DNA of 64,000 nt, from assembly GCA_021776635.1 (NCBI GenBank), contig JAJFFN010000021.1:62001-126000 (forward strand), given 5' to 3'. The position numbers were made by a program, and so were the translations under genes. The notes under the pieces are model-generated. The model was not told the DNA's origin. It saw nothing but the letters and a program-made list of their open reading frames with translations, and searched no databases. Below are positions 1 through 10,296 of this stretch, piece by piece. Position 1 is the first letter of the stretch; the number at the start of each line of letters is the position of its first letter. This DNA comes from Robiginitomaculum sp. GTDB lineage: Bacteria; Pseudomonadota; Alphaproteobacteria; Caulobacterales; Maricaulaceae.

Positions 1-1581
1 TTGGTCGCATTATATCTGTGTGTAATTAGCGGATTTATACTGCGCACACGACAGGCCCTATCAGCCGTCTTCACGGTTGATATCCTCATTGGGTTTTTGT
101 GGTTAATTGCTGTATTCGTGTTTTTCCCAACTGCGCCGGAAGGCTTACAGATTTTCTTTGCTCTTGTTGTCTTAGGTGCAGCGTTGTGTGCAGCTATTTT
201 CCAATCTAATTTTTTGCCAGCCTGTATGGCTGTTATAGGCTTGGCTTTACCGACCTTAGCTGTGCGTTATTTTTTGCAAATGGGGGAGGAAAAGTTACTC
301 TTGCCCATTTTTCTCTTGGTTGGTTGGCTGGTTGCTTTGGGATTGGCCTGGTTCTTACATAGAGCATTTTTAAGCCGCACCACACTCCAATTTGAAAAAG
401 ATATTTTGCTACAAAGTGTTGAAGATAAAATTGCAGAACTTGACCAATTGCGTAAAAAGGAAAAAGAGGCAAGGCAAGATGCAGACAGTGCCAATGCGGC
501 TAAGTCCCGGTTTTTAGCACATGCAAGCCACGATCTTCGCCAACCCTTACATGCCGTTGGGTTGTTGCTCGCAACTATTTCCGACAAAGGGCAAAGCAAG
601 CAAGTTAAAAAAGTGTTGTCGCGGGTCAGTCAATCGCTCGACGTACTTTCGGATTTATTTGATTCGTTACTGGATGTTGCACTGTTAGACACGGGGCAGG
701 TTGATGTGAACATTTCCGTCTTCCCTGTAAATGATATTTTGAAAAATGTAGTGCAGGACTTTGAAAGCACAGCAAAGCAAAACGGCGTATCTCTACGCAT
801 ATCTACTTCCTCGCTATTGTTAAGTTCCGATCCTGTAATCGTACGGCGTATGGTACAAAACTTGGTGTCAAATGCCATTGCCCACGCCCATAACAGCCGT
901 GTTTTGGTTGGTGTGCGCAGACAAAAACATACGATACGCATAGAGGTTCATGATACCGGCGAAGGTATTGCCAACGAAGACCAAAAACGAATTTTTGAAG
1001 AGTTCACAAAAGTCGGAACCCGCAAACCCAAAAATGATATGCCCGGTTTGGGCTTGGGCTTGGCAATCGTGCAAAGATTGGCAAATATTGTAAAAGCACA
1101 CATTAGCGTAAAATCTACAGTGGGGAAGGGCAGTGTGTTTTGCATTGAAAATCTGACGCGGGCAAAGGTGAATACAATGCCCACCAATTCTGTCATTATG
1201 GACAACAAAACCAAGGCTCAGAAAGCGGCCCACATTGCTATATTGGATGATGATATTGAAATTCTACAAGCGACAGAAAGCCTTGTTACAAAATGGGGAT
1301 TTATTGCTGATATTCACACATCGTATAATCCGGAAACGCTCAAATGCCCTGATATTATCTTATGTGATTACGAGCTCAAGCAGCCCTTAAATGGTGTTGA
1401 GGTCATTATGGCAATAAGAAACAATTTTTGTCGTAAAATTCCAGCAATTTTAATCACTGGTAATAATAGCAAAGAACTGGTTTTACAAGCTAAAGACCAA
1501 GACCTACCTATTTTGTATAAACCCGTTAAGCCGGTGCAATTACGTTCAATCTTGCTGACTACACTTTCAGATGACACTTAA
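1..1581 (+). CDS. Hybrid sensor histidine kinase with receiver domain (5' edge of window)
   Basis: Inner-membrane signalling protein that should autophosphorylate on His and pass phosphate to its own or another receiver. The visible part has hydrophobic membrane segments over residues 1-125, a short coiled region (about 130-165), a HisKA box with the phosphoacceptor in ASHDLRQPLHA (His177 counted from base 1), an N box (NLVSNAIAHAH), a G1 box (DTGEGIA), a second glycine box (GLGLGLAIV) and a C-terminal receiver. The receiver has the acidic cluster DDD, phosphoacceptor Asp456 in CDYEL, and the conserved Lys in LYKPVKP. The 'HDLRQPLHA' form is typical of orphan hybrid kinases. The frame is open to base 1, where the first codon is TTG, so the true start and probably more membrane segments lie outside the window. 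The signal sensed is unknown. Confidence 0.88.
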   Translation: MVALYLCVISGFILRTRQALSAVFTVDILIGFLWLIAVFVFFPTAPEGLQIFFALVVLGAALCAAIFQSNFLPACMAVIGLALPTLAVRYFLQMGEEKLLLPIFLLVGWLVALGLAWFLHRAFLSRTTLQFEKDILLQSVEDKIAELDQLRKKEKEARQDADSANAAKSRFLAHASHDLRQPLHAVGLLLATISDKGQSKQVKKVLSRVSQSLDVLSDLFDSLLDVALLDTGQVDVNISVFPVNDILKNVVQDFESTAKQNGVSLRISTSSLLLSSDPVIVRRMVQNLVSNAIAHAHNSRVLVGVRRQKHTIRIEVHDTGEGIANEDQKRIFEEFTKVGTRKPKNDMPGLGLGLAIVQRLANIVKAHISVKSTVGKGSVFCIENLTRAKVNTMPTNSVIMDNKTKAQKAAHIAILDDDIEILQATESLVTKWGFIADIHTSYNPETLKCPDIILCDYELKQPLNGVEVIMAIRNNFCRKIPAILITGNNSKELVLQAKDQDLPILYKPVKPVQLRSILLTTLSDDT

Positions 1582-1629
1582 AGTGATTTGTGTTATGAGA
1601 ACCAACGATTTGAATAATCGGGGCGAAAT

Positions 1630-3933
1630 ATGAACACTAATAAAACTTTAGACGGTCGCTCGAAGAGCGCCGCAAAAGACTTAAATGCACTTCGCAAAAA
1701 CATGAGCGCCAATGATGCCAGTGGACTGGGCGCTCAAATACTGACATTTATCATCGTTGTTCTATTTATTGGCATAGCTGGATTCTGGTTCTTGCGGGGC
1801 GATAAATCTGCAAATTCAATCTTAGTTTATGCAGGTAGCTTTAGTGTTACAGGGGCTCAGGAAAAGGAACTGTGGCTCGGAGAGGCGACAGAGCAAGCCG
1901 TTAAATCGTATTTGAACGTTGGAGAGAGGCTACACATTATTGGCCGTCCTGATGTAAATACAGTACCCAAAAACCCGATTGGTACAGATTGGATAATGTC
2001 CGGCACAATATATATTGGCAAAGAAAACACCGACATTCTTGATTTGGTGCTTCAACTTAAATCTAGTGATGGCAATGGAAAAGCATTCTCAACACGATTG
2101 ACGGGTGTAAAAACTGGAATTGGCGATTTAGCATCCAGAGCTTCAGCACAAATTTTTACCTGGCTGGAACAACCGGCTTTATCGACTGAACAACTGGTGA
2201 CAGCTGCGGCTGAACTCCCCAATAGTCACGACGCGAGACAGGCTTATGGTGAAGGTCTTGAGGCTTTATACAGATTTGATGCTGCCAAGGCCGTGCCAAA
2301 ATTTGAAGTGGCCTTACGGGACGGTGATCATCCTTTGGTATATGCTGGGCTGGGCCGAGCTTGGGAACAATTGGGTTATAGGAACCGGGCGCAAAAATCC
2401 TTGCAAAAAGCCTATAATAACCGCAATAAATTATCTCGGCAAAAACAACTGGAGATCGAAGGGTCTTACCGTATTGCCACGGACGAATGGCCACGGGCCA
2501 TCGAGGTTTACCAGGCTCTAAAGGAGTTTCATCCCGGAGATATTTCCTACCGCTTAGCACTTGCAGATGTGCAATTGAAAGCCAGCGATATGAGCGGGGT
2601 TTTGCAAAACATCAAAGACATGAGAAACTTACGCGCGCCGCTTAAAGACGACCCGCGAATTGATCTGGTTGAAGTCAATTACTGGCACCAAAAAGGAAAT
2701 TATACCAAAGGAGCGGCCTCGGCTCAAATTGCCATAAACAAAGCCCGCAGTTCGGGTGATGAAGCCGTGTTAGCCGCTGCATTATTGGCCGATGTGGATA
2801 ATGGGGGCAATAACAAAATCGAGCATTTGCTTGAAGCCGAACAATTATACAAAAAATTGGGCAATCCAGGACAACAATCCACTGTCCTATTTGCTCTGGG
2901 TCAGCAAGAACGTTTTGCAGGTAGAATTATACCAGCAGAAAAATATTACCGTGACGCCATAAAAATCGCACAAAACATTGGTGATGCGCCGCGCATAGCA
3001 GCCGCCCAAAATCCACTAGCGATTACACTAGATTTAAAGGGAGAGCTAGAAAATGGGCTGGCACTTAAACGCCAAATTCTCAAATACTATTCGGACAGAG
3101 ACATCAAATCCCGCCAATCAATCATGATGGAGAATATAGGCATTTCTCTTTTTAAACTGGGACGACTTGAACAGGCAGAAACAAGTTTTGAAGACGCGCT
3201 TAAAATTTTCAAAACTATTGATGATACAATTGGTATTGCCTGGGCGCCCTATCACAGTTCTCGTATTGCTTCGCGTATGGGGGACTTGGATAAAGCTGCG
3301 AGACTAGCCGATGAAGCTGTGGCTAATGCCAAACAAAACCCAGAAGGGGATTTAGAGATAAATGCCAAATTTGAAGTCGCTCATATCTTGTTTCAGCGCG
3401 GAAGAAATGATGCCGCCAAAACAAATTTCATAAAACTAGAGCAGGCTTTTCAAAAAGCCGGTAACGAAATCAGTACTGCTGAAAGTGCGTTGATGTTGGC
3501 TAGGATAGCACTGCGCCAAAAAAATTATGCGCTGGCGAAAACAAAAATGAAGGAAGCGCTCAGTTCTTATGAAACCAATGGCGTTGGATACTATATTCTA
3601 GATGCAACGATTACACGTACAGATTTGGCGTTTTCAAATGATATTGATGATGTGGATGCGGCTTGCGCGTCCTTACGGAAAAACTTACGCGCAATGCAGC
3701 ACGCTGAAACCGCATTGCGGGCGCGGTCTAGGCTTTTCAGATGTGAAGGCAGAACTACAGCCCTGTCGACGGTAAAAAAAGATGCGCTAGATTTGGGGTT
3801 TTTTGAACCGCAATTGGACGCCTTTAGAATAAGAGCCCAGCTATGGGAGCAGGCCGGGCAACTGGTATTTGCCGAGCAAGCGCGCGCAAATGGCCGACAG
3901 CTGGCCGCCTCCAAAGGCTGGGCGTTCGAATAG
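1630..3933 (+). CDS. Membrane-anchored TPR-repeat protein
   Basis: A 767-residue protein with one transmembrane helix (about residues 35-55) after a short charged N-terminus. A beta-rich segment follows (about 60-170, with SNILVYAGSF-like and GTIYIG stretches), then a long run of tetratricopeptide repeats to the C-terminus. The segment after the membrane helix resembles the FlgO/CadC-like output region found before TPR arrays in membrane-bound regulators, but no DNA-binding or kinase domain is present. It probably acts as an envelope scaffold or sensor. It begins 48 bp after the hybrid kinase on the same strand, so the two may be co-transcribed. The start ATG is preceded by a GGGGCGA sequence. 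Function is not recognised beyond the fold. Confidence 0.8.
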   Translation: MNTNKTLDGRSKSAAKDLNALRKNMSANDASGLGAQILTFIIVVLFIGIAGFWFLRGDKSANSILVYAGSFSVTGAQEKELWLGEATEQAVKSYLNVGERLHIIGRPDVNTVPKNPIGTDWIMSGTIYIGKENTDILDLVLQLKSSDGNGKAFSTRLTGVKTGIGDLASRASAQIFTWLEQPALSTEQLVTAAAELPNSHDARQAYGEGLEALYRFDAAKAVPKFEVALRDGDHPLVYAGLGRAWEQLGYRNRAQKSLQKAYNNRNKLSRQKQLEIEGSYRIATDEWPRAIEVYQALKEFHPGDISYRLALADVQLKASDMSGVLQNIKDMRNLRAPLKDDPRIDLVEVNYWHQKGNYTKGAASAQIAINKARSSGDEAVLAAALLADVDNGGNNKIEHLLEAEQLYKKLGNPGQQSTVLFALGQQERFAGRIIPAEKYYRDAIKIAQNIGDAPRIAAAQNPLAITLDLKGELENGLALKRQILKYYSDRDIKSRQSIMMENIGISLFKLGRLEQAETSFEDALKIFKTIDDTIGIAWAPYHSSRIASRMGDLDKAARLADEAVANAKQNPEGDLEINAKFEVAHILFQRGRNDAAKTNFIKLEQAFQKAGNEISTAESALMLARIALRQKNYALAKTKMKEALSSYETNGVGYYILDATITRTDLAFSNDIDDVDAACASLRKNLRAMQHAETALRARSRLFRCEGRTTALSTVKKDALDLGFFEPQLDAFRIRAQLWEQAGQLVFAEQARANGRQLAASKGWAFE

Positions 3934-4030
3934 TCCATCTGGGTTAATTGTCAAACTTCATTATTCCTGCATTGTTGTGCCGTGTAAAAGCGCCGCACTC
4001 CCGCGAGCGTTACACTTGAGAACGGGGCTT

Positions 4031-4432
4031 ATGATGAAAAACAAGCTATTAATATTCGGATCAATTATGGCATTTGGTATATTGGGCGCAACCAATGCCA
4101 ATGCCAGCTATATGAGCAATTGTAACACGCTAATTTCTGCATGGGAAAAATGCATAGCCTCTGGGCAAAGCTGTTCGGCAGAAAACACGGCCATAGTGGA
4201 GCAGTGTAAATGTCACCGCTTGAAGCAAGGAAGCTGGAAACTCGTAACTGCCGCCGTCGGCAAAGACGGTGTATGCAATGCGTCCTATCCATATGACGAT
4301 GTCCCCCCACCGCCTGAGCATAAGAAGAAGAAAAAGGGTAATTTAGGCAAAGGGAGTTCGGATATTGACGGCAATGACACCCGAGATCGTGGGGGCCCTA
4401 AAAAAGGCAATGATGGTCGTGGCAACGATTAA
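4031..4432 (+). CDS. Small secreted six-cysteine protein
   Basis: A 133-residue protein with a clear signal peptide (MMKNKLLIF...ATNANA, cleavage before SYMSN). The mature part has six cysteines in about 75 residues, which could form three disulfides in the periplasm. A Pro/Lys-rich linker (PPPPEHKKKKK) and a Gly/Asp-rich tail follow. The frame is open further upstream to 3869, inside the end of the TPR gene, but ATG 4031 is chosen because the signal peptide begins there. A strong terminator follows directly. I do not recognise the family. Confidence 0.7.
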   Translation: MMKNKLLIFGSIMAFGILGATNANASYMSNCNTLISAWEKCIASGQSCSAENTAIVEQCKCHRLKQGSWKLVTAAVGKDGVCNASYPYDDVPPPPEHKKKKKGNLGKGSSDIDGNDTRDRGGPKKGNDGRGND

Positions 4433-4445
4433 ATAAACCGCTAAG

Positions 4446-4470
4446 CCCCCGCCAGCAGGCGGGGGTTATT
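4446..4470 (+). terminator. Rho-independent terminator
   Basis: A perfect 8-bp stem, cccccgcc with ggcggggg, has the 4-base loop agca and is followed by ttatt. It lies 13 bases after the stop of the six-cysteine protein and before the VWA gene, so it separates two transcription units. Confidence 0.8.
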
Positions 4471-4493
4471 CACTAAATTTTGGAGATTGTTTG

Positions 4494-6419
4494 ATGTTAC
4501 GGATTTTTTTTGGTCTGCTGATCTTTATATTTACGTTTGTCACAATCGCCGTAGCGCAAACGAACCCGACTGAAAATTTATCGGACGCAGACAAATCAGA
4601 CGTAGACAAACGGCAACTGTTCTACATGATTTATGACAGCTCCAATTCCATGTGGGGTGAATTATCTGACAAATCTCGCAAATACGAAGCGGGGCGCACG
4701 GCCATGAGCTCGGTGCTTGATTTAAACCTCAAAGACCGGGACTTGGCTTTTCGCGCCTATGGCCACCGTGATAAGACCAGTTGTACGGACAGCGAACTCA
4801 TCGTAAAAGCCAATACTGCTAAAGCCGCAAAACCTCTGATTAAAAAAGCCGTCACCAGTATTCGCCCTACCGGCAAGACCCCAATCACACATTCACTTCG
4901 AGAAGCCTTAAAAGATATGGGCGAACGTAAGGGTGATATTCTTCTCATCAGCGACGGCATTGAAACCTGTGATATTGATCCGTGTGCTTTGATGGCTGAA
5001 TGGCGCAATCAGGGTATTAAAATCCGCGTACATGTGGTCGGTGTTGGCCTTAATGAGATAGAGCGCAAAGCCATGATGTGCGTCGCGGACACGGGCGGCG
5101 GCGAGTATTTTGATGCTGGATCCGAGAGCGAATTAATCGAAGCCATGAACACGGCGACCAAGATCGAACCCGGTGAGCCGGAACCTGTCAAACAGGTAAG
5201 AGGTTACGGCCTGAACATTCAAGGCCTTGATGAAACCGGTCGTTCATTTGTGATTACCGGCATGCTTTATGACAAAGACGGCAAAGAGATCATGCCCTTA
5301 AGCTCAAATGGGCAACACTGGTTGGATGACGGCCCGGGCGATTATACCATGAGCGTCGGTGTGGTTCTGGCGGACGGGTCTATTTATAAACCCGTGACCA
5401 AGGACGTGAAAATCGACACGGTCGGCAGCAAGCGTGTTGATGTGTTGATCACCCGCCCCGCTATCGTCAGCGCAAGCTTTTCTGAGGACGGCGAAGAACA
5501 CAAAGGTGCACATGTTTATGCCTACCAGGGTGGCAAGCAGATTTTCGGATTTCGCCGTTTCGACGAGGCGCTAGCGCGACCAGGTACATATGAATTTCGC
5601 TCCAAACCGAATGATGACAATGAGCTGAAAGTAAAAGCAACACTTACAGAAGGCGAACACACAATTATTAACTTCAAACTGGTCAATACGGTCAAAGTTC
5701 GGTTCAAATATGTCTTGCCCAACGGCGAGACCGATCAGCGCGGCGGGCAATTATTCCAAAATGAAGAAGCCGTTTACAATACCTACACCAATCGGTTTAC
5801 CGGAGTGAAACCGGGTGTTTATGAGCTTCGGGATAAGTATAAAAACGTTCTAAACCCAATGATACCGCGGAAAGTCACGATTGAGGCTGATGAAGAACAG
5901 ATCATAGAAATTCAGATGCAGGCCGGATATATTACAACGGAATATGCAGGCGCGGATCGGGACTATATCAAGAAAAAAGGCGGGTATACTTATATCCACG
6001 CCCTTGATGCAGATGGAAAATCCGTAGGCAGTAAGACGGCAAATCCCGGAAAAACTGTTGTTGCAATACCTGGACGCTACCGCGTGCTTGGCCACAGCGG
6101 CAAAGGCTATTTTGATCCGGTCGACATAATAGTCGAAAATGATAAAACCGTCAAAGCAACGATCGTCGCCAAGCCAACCGCACATGTCAGTATGACCTAC
6201 GCGTCAGGTAATTATAAGAGAAAACCTGACCGAGCCTCACTTGTCCCTCTGGACGGCCAAAAGCCGATAAAGACTTATATGGGTATTGGTAAAATCCTGA
6301 AAGTGCCGCCAGGTCGTTACCGCATCCAGCCCCATTCCTACACACCCGAAGCCTTGCCATCATCGGAGTTCACTCTGAGCGCTGGTGAAACCAAGGCTGT
6401 CGTATTGCAACACAAATAA
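4494..6419 (+). CDS. Exported VWA-domain protein
   Basis: A 641-residue protein with a signal peptide (MLRIFFGLLIFIFTFVTIAVAQ) and an N-terminal von Willebrand A domain of about residues 40-225. The metal-binding MIDAS residues are visible: DSSNS, the Thr of PTGKTPITHS, and the Asp of LISDGIE. After this come several beta-sandwich-like segments, rich in GKY/PGRYR patterns and resembling carboxypeptidase-regulatory-like repeats. Such proteins usually sit in the periplasm or at the surface and bind protein partners. ATG 4494 is preferred over the TTG at 4491, with GGAG about 9 bases upstream. The gene leads a run of four same-strand envelope genes (4494-10088). Confidence 0.8.
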   Translation: MLRIFFGLLIFIFTFVTIAVAQTNPTENLSDADKSDVDKRQLFYMIYDSSNSMWGELSDKSRKYEAGRTAMSSVLDLNLKDRDLAFRAYGHRDKTSCTDSELIVKANTAKAAKPLIKKAVTSIRPTGKTPITHSLREALKDMGERKGDILLISDGIETCDIDPCALMAEWRNQGIKIRVHVVGVGLNEIERKAMMCVADTGGGEYFDAGSESELIEAMNTATKIEPGEPEPVKQVRGYGLNIQGLDETGRSFVITGMLYDKDGKEIMPLSSNGQHWLDDGPGDYTMSVGVVLADGSIYKPVTKDVKIDTVGSKRVDVLITRPAIVSASFSEDGEEHKGAHVYAYQGGKQIFGFRRFDEALARPGTYEFRSKPNDDNELKVKATLTEGEHTIINFKLVNTVKVRFKYVLPNGETDQRGGQLFQNEEAVYNTYTNRFTGVKPGVYELRDKYKNVLNPMIPRKVTIEADEEQIIEIQMQAGYITTEYAGADRDYIKKKGGYTYIHALDADGKSVGSKTANPGKTVVAIPGRYRVLGHSGKGYFDPVDIIVENDKTVKATIVAKPTAHVSMTYASGNYKRKPDRASLVPLDGQKPIKTYMGIGKILKVPPGRYRIQPHSYTPEALPSSEFTLSAGETKAVVLQHK

Positions 6420-6437
6420 TTTTGACAGGAGAAACCC

Positions 6438-7175
6438 ATGAAAATTTCACTGATACTCATGACCAGCATGGCTATGACTTTACAGCTATGCGAGAAAAAA
6501 TCTAAAACACCAGAAAACCCTGGTGAGGTTGAACAGCTTGCGCAAAACGAAATACCAAACACAAAGAAAGTAACACAGAAAAAACCAAAAAAGATAAAGC
6601 CGACAAAGGCCAAATTTTCCGGAAAAAAACTGCATCCTGAAAAACAGTTCTGTGTAAACTACCAACACAAAGGCATGGGCATGAACGGTACATCCGAAAT
6701 GTGTTCGCGCAAATATGGCCAGGAAAGTTATACCATTGAGAAGTTTACCATAGGCATGGGCGGCTTCTCGCAAAGTCAAAATAGCCATAAGGTCATCTAC
6801 GGGGACAAAATATATACATCTGAAATTGGAAGCGGGACATGGGTTGTCGCCACAAACCCAATGTATGCAAGCCTAACCAAAGGAAACCCAGAAGAGTTAA
6901 GCAAGCAAATGCTTGCCGCAATGCAAATGACAAAAACGACAGAAACCAAAACATTTGATGGGACTTTGTGTAATGTTTACAAATCAGCACAAATGGGCTC
7001 TGCTTGTTTCACATCAAAAATGGTCATGTTGTGGCAGTCTGTCATGGGCATGGAGCAAACGGCCATCAAAGTTGATATTGGTAGTGCTGGCGATAGCGCA
7101 AAATATGTTCGTCCAAAAAATGCCAGCGAAGCACCTAATATAGATGATATTATGAAGCGGCTCGGTAAGCAGTAA
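6438..7175 (+). CDS. Secreted DUF4412-like protein
   Basis: A 245-residue protein with a short hydrophobic N-terminus (MKISLILMTSMAMTLQLC). This could be a signal peptide or a non-canonical lipoprotein signal ending at Cys18, although Leu at -1 does not fit the lipobox well. A Lys-rich low-complexity stretch follows (about 20-60). The folded C-terminal part has the spacing 'T...YGDKIYTS' and 'TFDGTLCNVYK' and resembles the secreted DUF4412 family by eye. A good ribosome site (CAGGAG) lies 18 bp after the VWA stop, so co-transcription is likely. The stop overlaps the next start by one base (TAATG). Confidence 0.65.
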   Translation: MKISLILMTSMAMTLQLCEKKSKTPENPGEVEQLAQNEIPNTKKVTQKKPKKIKPTKAKFSGKKLHPEKQFCVNYQHKGMGMNGTSEMCSRKYGQESYTIEKFTIGMGGFSQSQNSHKVIYGDKIYTSEIGSGTWVVATNPMYASLTKGNPEELSKQMLAAMQMTKTTETKTFDGTLCNVYKSAQMGSACFTSKMVMLWQSVMGMEQTAIKVDIGSAGDSAKYVRPKNASEAPNIDDIMKRLGKQ

Positions 7176-8932
7176 TGGCTGCGGCAAAAGCAACACTCTT
7201 GTCCCCGAAATGGCTGTGTTTTGGCTTAGGCTTTTTGGGCACTGCCATATTGGCGATGTTCTGGATGTATCCGGCTTTGCTGTATTTATTTGGCGGAATT
7301 GAAACGCATAACCTTGCAGACGGCCTTACCTGGTCAGCTCCCATATTACTTTTAGCCTTGCTAATGACAGGCTGGTTTATGCTCGGTTTTTTGGCATTGC
7401 TCAGGCCAGAACTGGTCATAAAAATTCTCCCGGAGTTTATGAAAAAAGGAGTAATTATCAATAAACCGAACGGAGCAAACTCCCAGTTTAAACATGGAAG
7501 GCAGTTTGTCTTGAACTCGCTCGTCGGACGGGTTTTGATCTGGCCAGCCACCGTTATTGCCACCCTGCTTTTCATGACAGTTATGTTTGCAAGTGCTTTG
7601 ATTTCTCCATGGGGTGCTTGGTTGCTTAGCTCGATTTTTCAGGCTTTCGCGTTTTTCATCCCGGCACTGTTCATTTTGGCTTTACTTCTGCGCATATTTG
7701 CGCCCGGGATTTTCTCGTTCATTAATAGAGAGACCATATCAGACGAGAAATCAGGAACCGGGTTTTTTCCAGTAACTGCAATGTCCTATATTGTTGGATT
7801 GATGACGGCGCTATTGGTCGTAATGCTTATGAGCATAACCGGCTTATTGCCACACCCAAGAAATGTCTCTGAACCCATACAAACAACCGGGCGTACAAAT
7901 AACGGTGTAATGCCAAACCCGGCAGGTAATAACCCGGATACGAACCCCCGCGACAAAGAAACAAAACGCAAGGAAACAAAACGCAAGGACGTGAGCAAAA
8001 TAAAATGGGAACAGCATTTTTTGGAACTGCTGGGGGAAAACCATGTACCTGTGGCAGAAGCGTTCTCCACACCATTCGCCACATATTTTCGCATTGACCA
8101 ACCTGGCTATATTCCGTCTGGAAAATTGGGCCCGCGTGGAAAAAGCTATCTGGGCCCGATTGAATGTACGCCCGACATAATACCCAAGAGCAAAAACAAT
8201 GCTTCTATTGCGCAAAGTGCCAGAGATGCAGATGAAGCAACGACTAAATCCAAACCAAATGTCGCGACTAACCCGAACTGCCCAAGAGATTTAGGAGAGC
8301 TATGGTCGTCAGGTTCGTATGTTTATGACGGAACGGGCAATCAACTCGCGGGCTTTGAGTTTAAAGACAACACCCATGCTTATGTTGTTAAAGCGGCTAA
8401 TGGGTCGCAATTTCTTGTCTTCCCCGAAGGTGGCTTCGGCCCCAAAGACAATCCTGCTGTCAATAAATACGTGCCGCGATATGTGTTTATTCGCAATACT
8501 GATCCGCAGGGCAATCTTAATAATAACGACGTTTCCAAAATGAACATTAAACCTTATTTTGCTGGCGCACCTGATTTGCCCGTATTAATCGATCGCAAAA
8601 TTATTAGTGATAAGGATTTTAATGGAGGTGATTTTGATTATCTGCCAAATATAGACGAAATCATTTCTGCCCTTGATAAGATTAAGCAAAGCTCCAAAAG
8701 CACTGCGTCAGGCGATATTGTCATAATTTCCCGTGCTGCCTTGCCCAGTGACAGCGCAGAATACAAAAAGAGAATTGAAGATTTGGCAAGAGAAATAAAA
8801 CGTTCGCGACAAGCCTCAAATGCCACATTCATCCATCTGGGTTTTTTACCGCAAATATGTAATGCACCTACTGCCGGGTGTGAAATTCTCAACCGCCGCA
8901 GTACAATTATCTATACCTCTAATTCGCGTTAA
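7175..8932 (+). CDS. Polytopic membrane protein with large soluble C-terminal domain
   Basis: A 585-residue protein with about five hydrophobic helices in the first 225 residues (about 15-35, 50-72, 112-135, 145-170, 195-215). A Lys/Arg/Thr-rich linker with duplicated KETKRKETKRKD follows, and then a soluble domain of about 310 residues containing several Cys. The last third, with VIISRAALPSDS and a terminal FIHLGF...NRRSTIIYTSN, looks like a Rossmann- or VWA-like fold but lacks a clear motif. Its start overlaps the previous stop by one base, which implies translational coupling. Family and function are not recognised. Confidence 0.65.
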   Translation: MAAAKATLLSPKWLCFGLGFLGTAILAMFWMYPALLYLFGGIETHNLADGLTWSAPILLLALLMTGWFMLGFLALLRPELVIKILPEFMKKGVIINKPNGANSQFKHGRQFVLNSLVGRVLIWPATVIATLLFMTVMFASALISPWGAWLLSSIFQAFAFFIPALFILALLLRIFAPGIFSFINRETISDEKSGTGFFPVTAMSYIVGLMTALLVVMLMSITGLLPHPRNVSEPIQTTGRTNNGVMPNPAGNNPDTNPRDKETKRKETKRKDVSKIKWEQHFLELLGENHVPVAEAFSTPFATYFRIDQPGYIPSGKLGPRGKSYLGPIECTPDIIPKSKNNASIAQSARDADEATTKSKPNVATNPNCPRDLGELWSSGSYVYDGTGNQLAGFEFKDNTHAYVVKAANGSQFLVFPEGGFGPKDNPAVNKYVPRYVFIRNTDPQGNLNNNDVSKMNIKPYFAGAPDLPVLIDRKIISDKDFNGGDFDYLPNIDEIISALDKIKQSSKSTASGDIVIISRAALPSDSAEYKKRIEDLAREIKRSRQASNATFIHLGFLPQICNAPTAGCEILNRRSTIIYTSNSR

Positions 8933-9158
8933 GTAGACATACATAAGGCAGGCCACTCCTGTCACAATTAAAACCCTTACTTAATCATGCAATTGCCGTT
9001 CTAGAAAAAACCTGGAGCGGGTGGTTGGATGACAAACCTTCGTGTGTGATGTTGATAAGCTGCATAGTACATCTGGGTTATTCACAGAAAATGGTTTTTC
9101 AGATATAAATAAGAAAGGCGGACAACATGCCTGTATTTATCCATATTAGGAGCCCATT

Positions 9159-10088
9159 ATGCACGGAACAAAACCAGCGGTTTTAGCAACTTTATTTATG
9201 AGCATTTCGACCATTCCAGCCATTGAGGCCAATGCAGGCGTAGTATTCGAAGTTGAAACAACTTACCATTCGAGCAGCCCTAGCGGGCCAGAGACGTCAC
9301 AAATGATGGTTGATGGTTGTAATCTAAAAATGGAAATTCCGCCTCAGGGCAGTGGTGGCAACGAACATTCAATAAATTCTAGGGATTCCGCAATTGATGC
9401 CATCGCCGAATCTTCAGAGACAGTTAAATCGCCAACAACGGATGATCGTGCGACTGGCAATTCGAGCCCAAAAAACGATGCGGCTTTATATAAGTGCGCG
9501 AACGGAGGATCGTTGATTTTTGTTGACCACAACAATGGGACTTATTCTCCAATGCCAAAGCGACCTGCAAGCGGTGGCGTTACTCCGATCAATCCAATCA
9601 ATGAAGCGCTGAAAGGCATGACGCCGCAACAGCGCGCACTGATGGAAGGCATGCTCGGTGATGCCCTAAAAAACCAGCGAGGGGGTAAGCAAAAGTCGGA
9701 AATCCGTGTTGTCAATACCGGCAAAAAAATCCGCAAGAACGGCTATAGTACCACCATTTATGAAGCTTTCAAAAATGACGTTATGACGGACCGCATGTAT
9801 GGGGCTCTCGTCAGTGATGTTAATGATGGGCAAACTCTTATGAAAGCGCTCATTGCCTATGGTGACTTTCTAAAGGAGAGCGGTGGAGGTATTATGGACG
9901 ACGATACTGGCACGGAAATATTTGAGCATCTATCTAAGATCGGCCGTTTTCCGGTGGTTGTCGAATCCTTTGAAGACGGTGTTTTGGACGAGGATTGGAC
10001 ATTACGAAGCTCTACAAGACGTACTCTTGATCCAGCGGAATTTGAACCACCTTCAGGCTATAAACGCCGCAGTATGGGGCCGCAATAG
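9159..10088 (+). CDS. Secreted DUF4412-like protein
   Basis: A 309-residue exported protein with a signal peptide (residues 1-25, ending near EANAG) and a mature start VVFEVETTYHSS that fits the DUF4412 type of secreted beta-rich protein. A disordered Ser/Thr-rich insert lies at about residues 70-115. The C-terminal half is helical and acidic. The ribosome site TAGGAG sits 7 bases before ATG. It may be a paralogue of the gene at 6438, which shares the pattern of a secretion signal, a low-complexity linker and a conserved C-terminal region. Role unknown; the neighbourhood suggests an envelope or secreted complex with the VWA protein. Confidence 0.65.
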   Translation: MHGTKPAVLATLFMSISTIPAIEANAGVVFEVETTYHSSSPSGPETSQMMVDGCNLKMEIPPQGSGGNEHSINSRDSAIDAIAESSETVKSPTTDDRATGNSSPKNDAALYKCANGGSLIFVDHNNGTYSPMPKRPASGGVTPINPINEALKGMTPQQRALMEGMLGDALKNQRGGKQKSEIRVVNTGKKIRKNGYSTTIYEAFKNDVMTDRMYGALVSDVNDGQTLMKALIAYGDFLKESGGGIMDDDTGTEIFEHLSKIGRFPVVVESFEDGVLDEDWTLRSSTRRTLDPAEFEPPSGYKRRSMGPQ

Positions 10089-10296
10089 AACAAGCATTCA
10101 TATGCGCTCATGTACCAACAAACCTGTTGCCGAGGTAAATGACAAATTATTAACCCCGGCAGACAAAATACAGTCGTAAACAAAATATTCAAAGTTCATG
10201 TAACAAAGAATTTTTACGACCTATAAACTATAATATCATCACGTTTTTTAAGCACTTTCTGCTAGTGTGAACCCTTCAAAATTTAAGAATTAGGGT

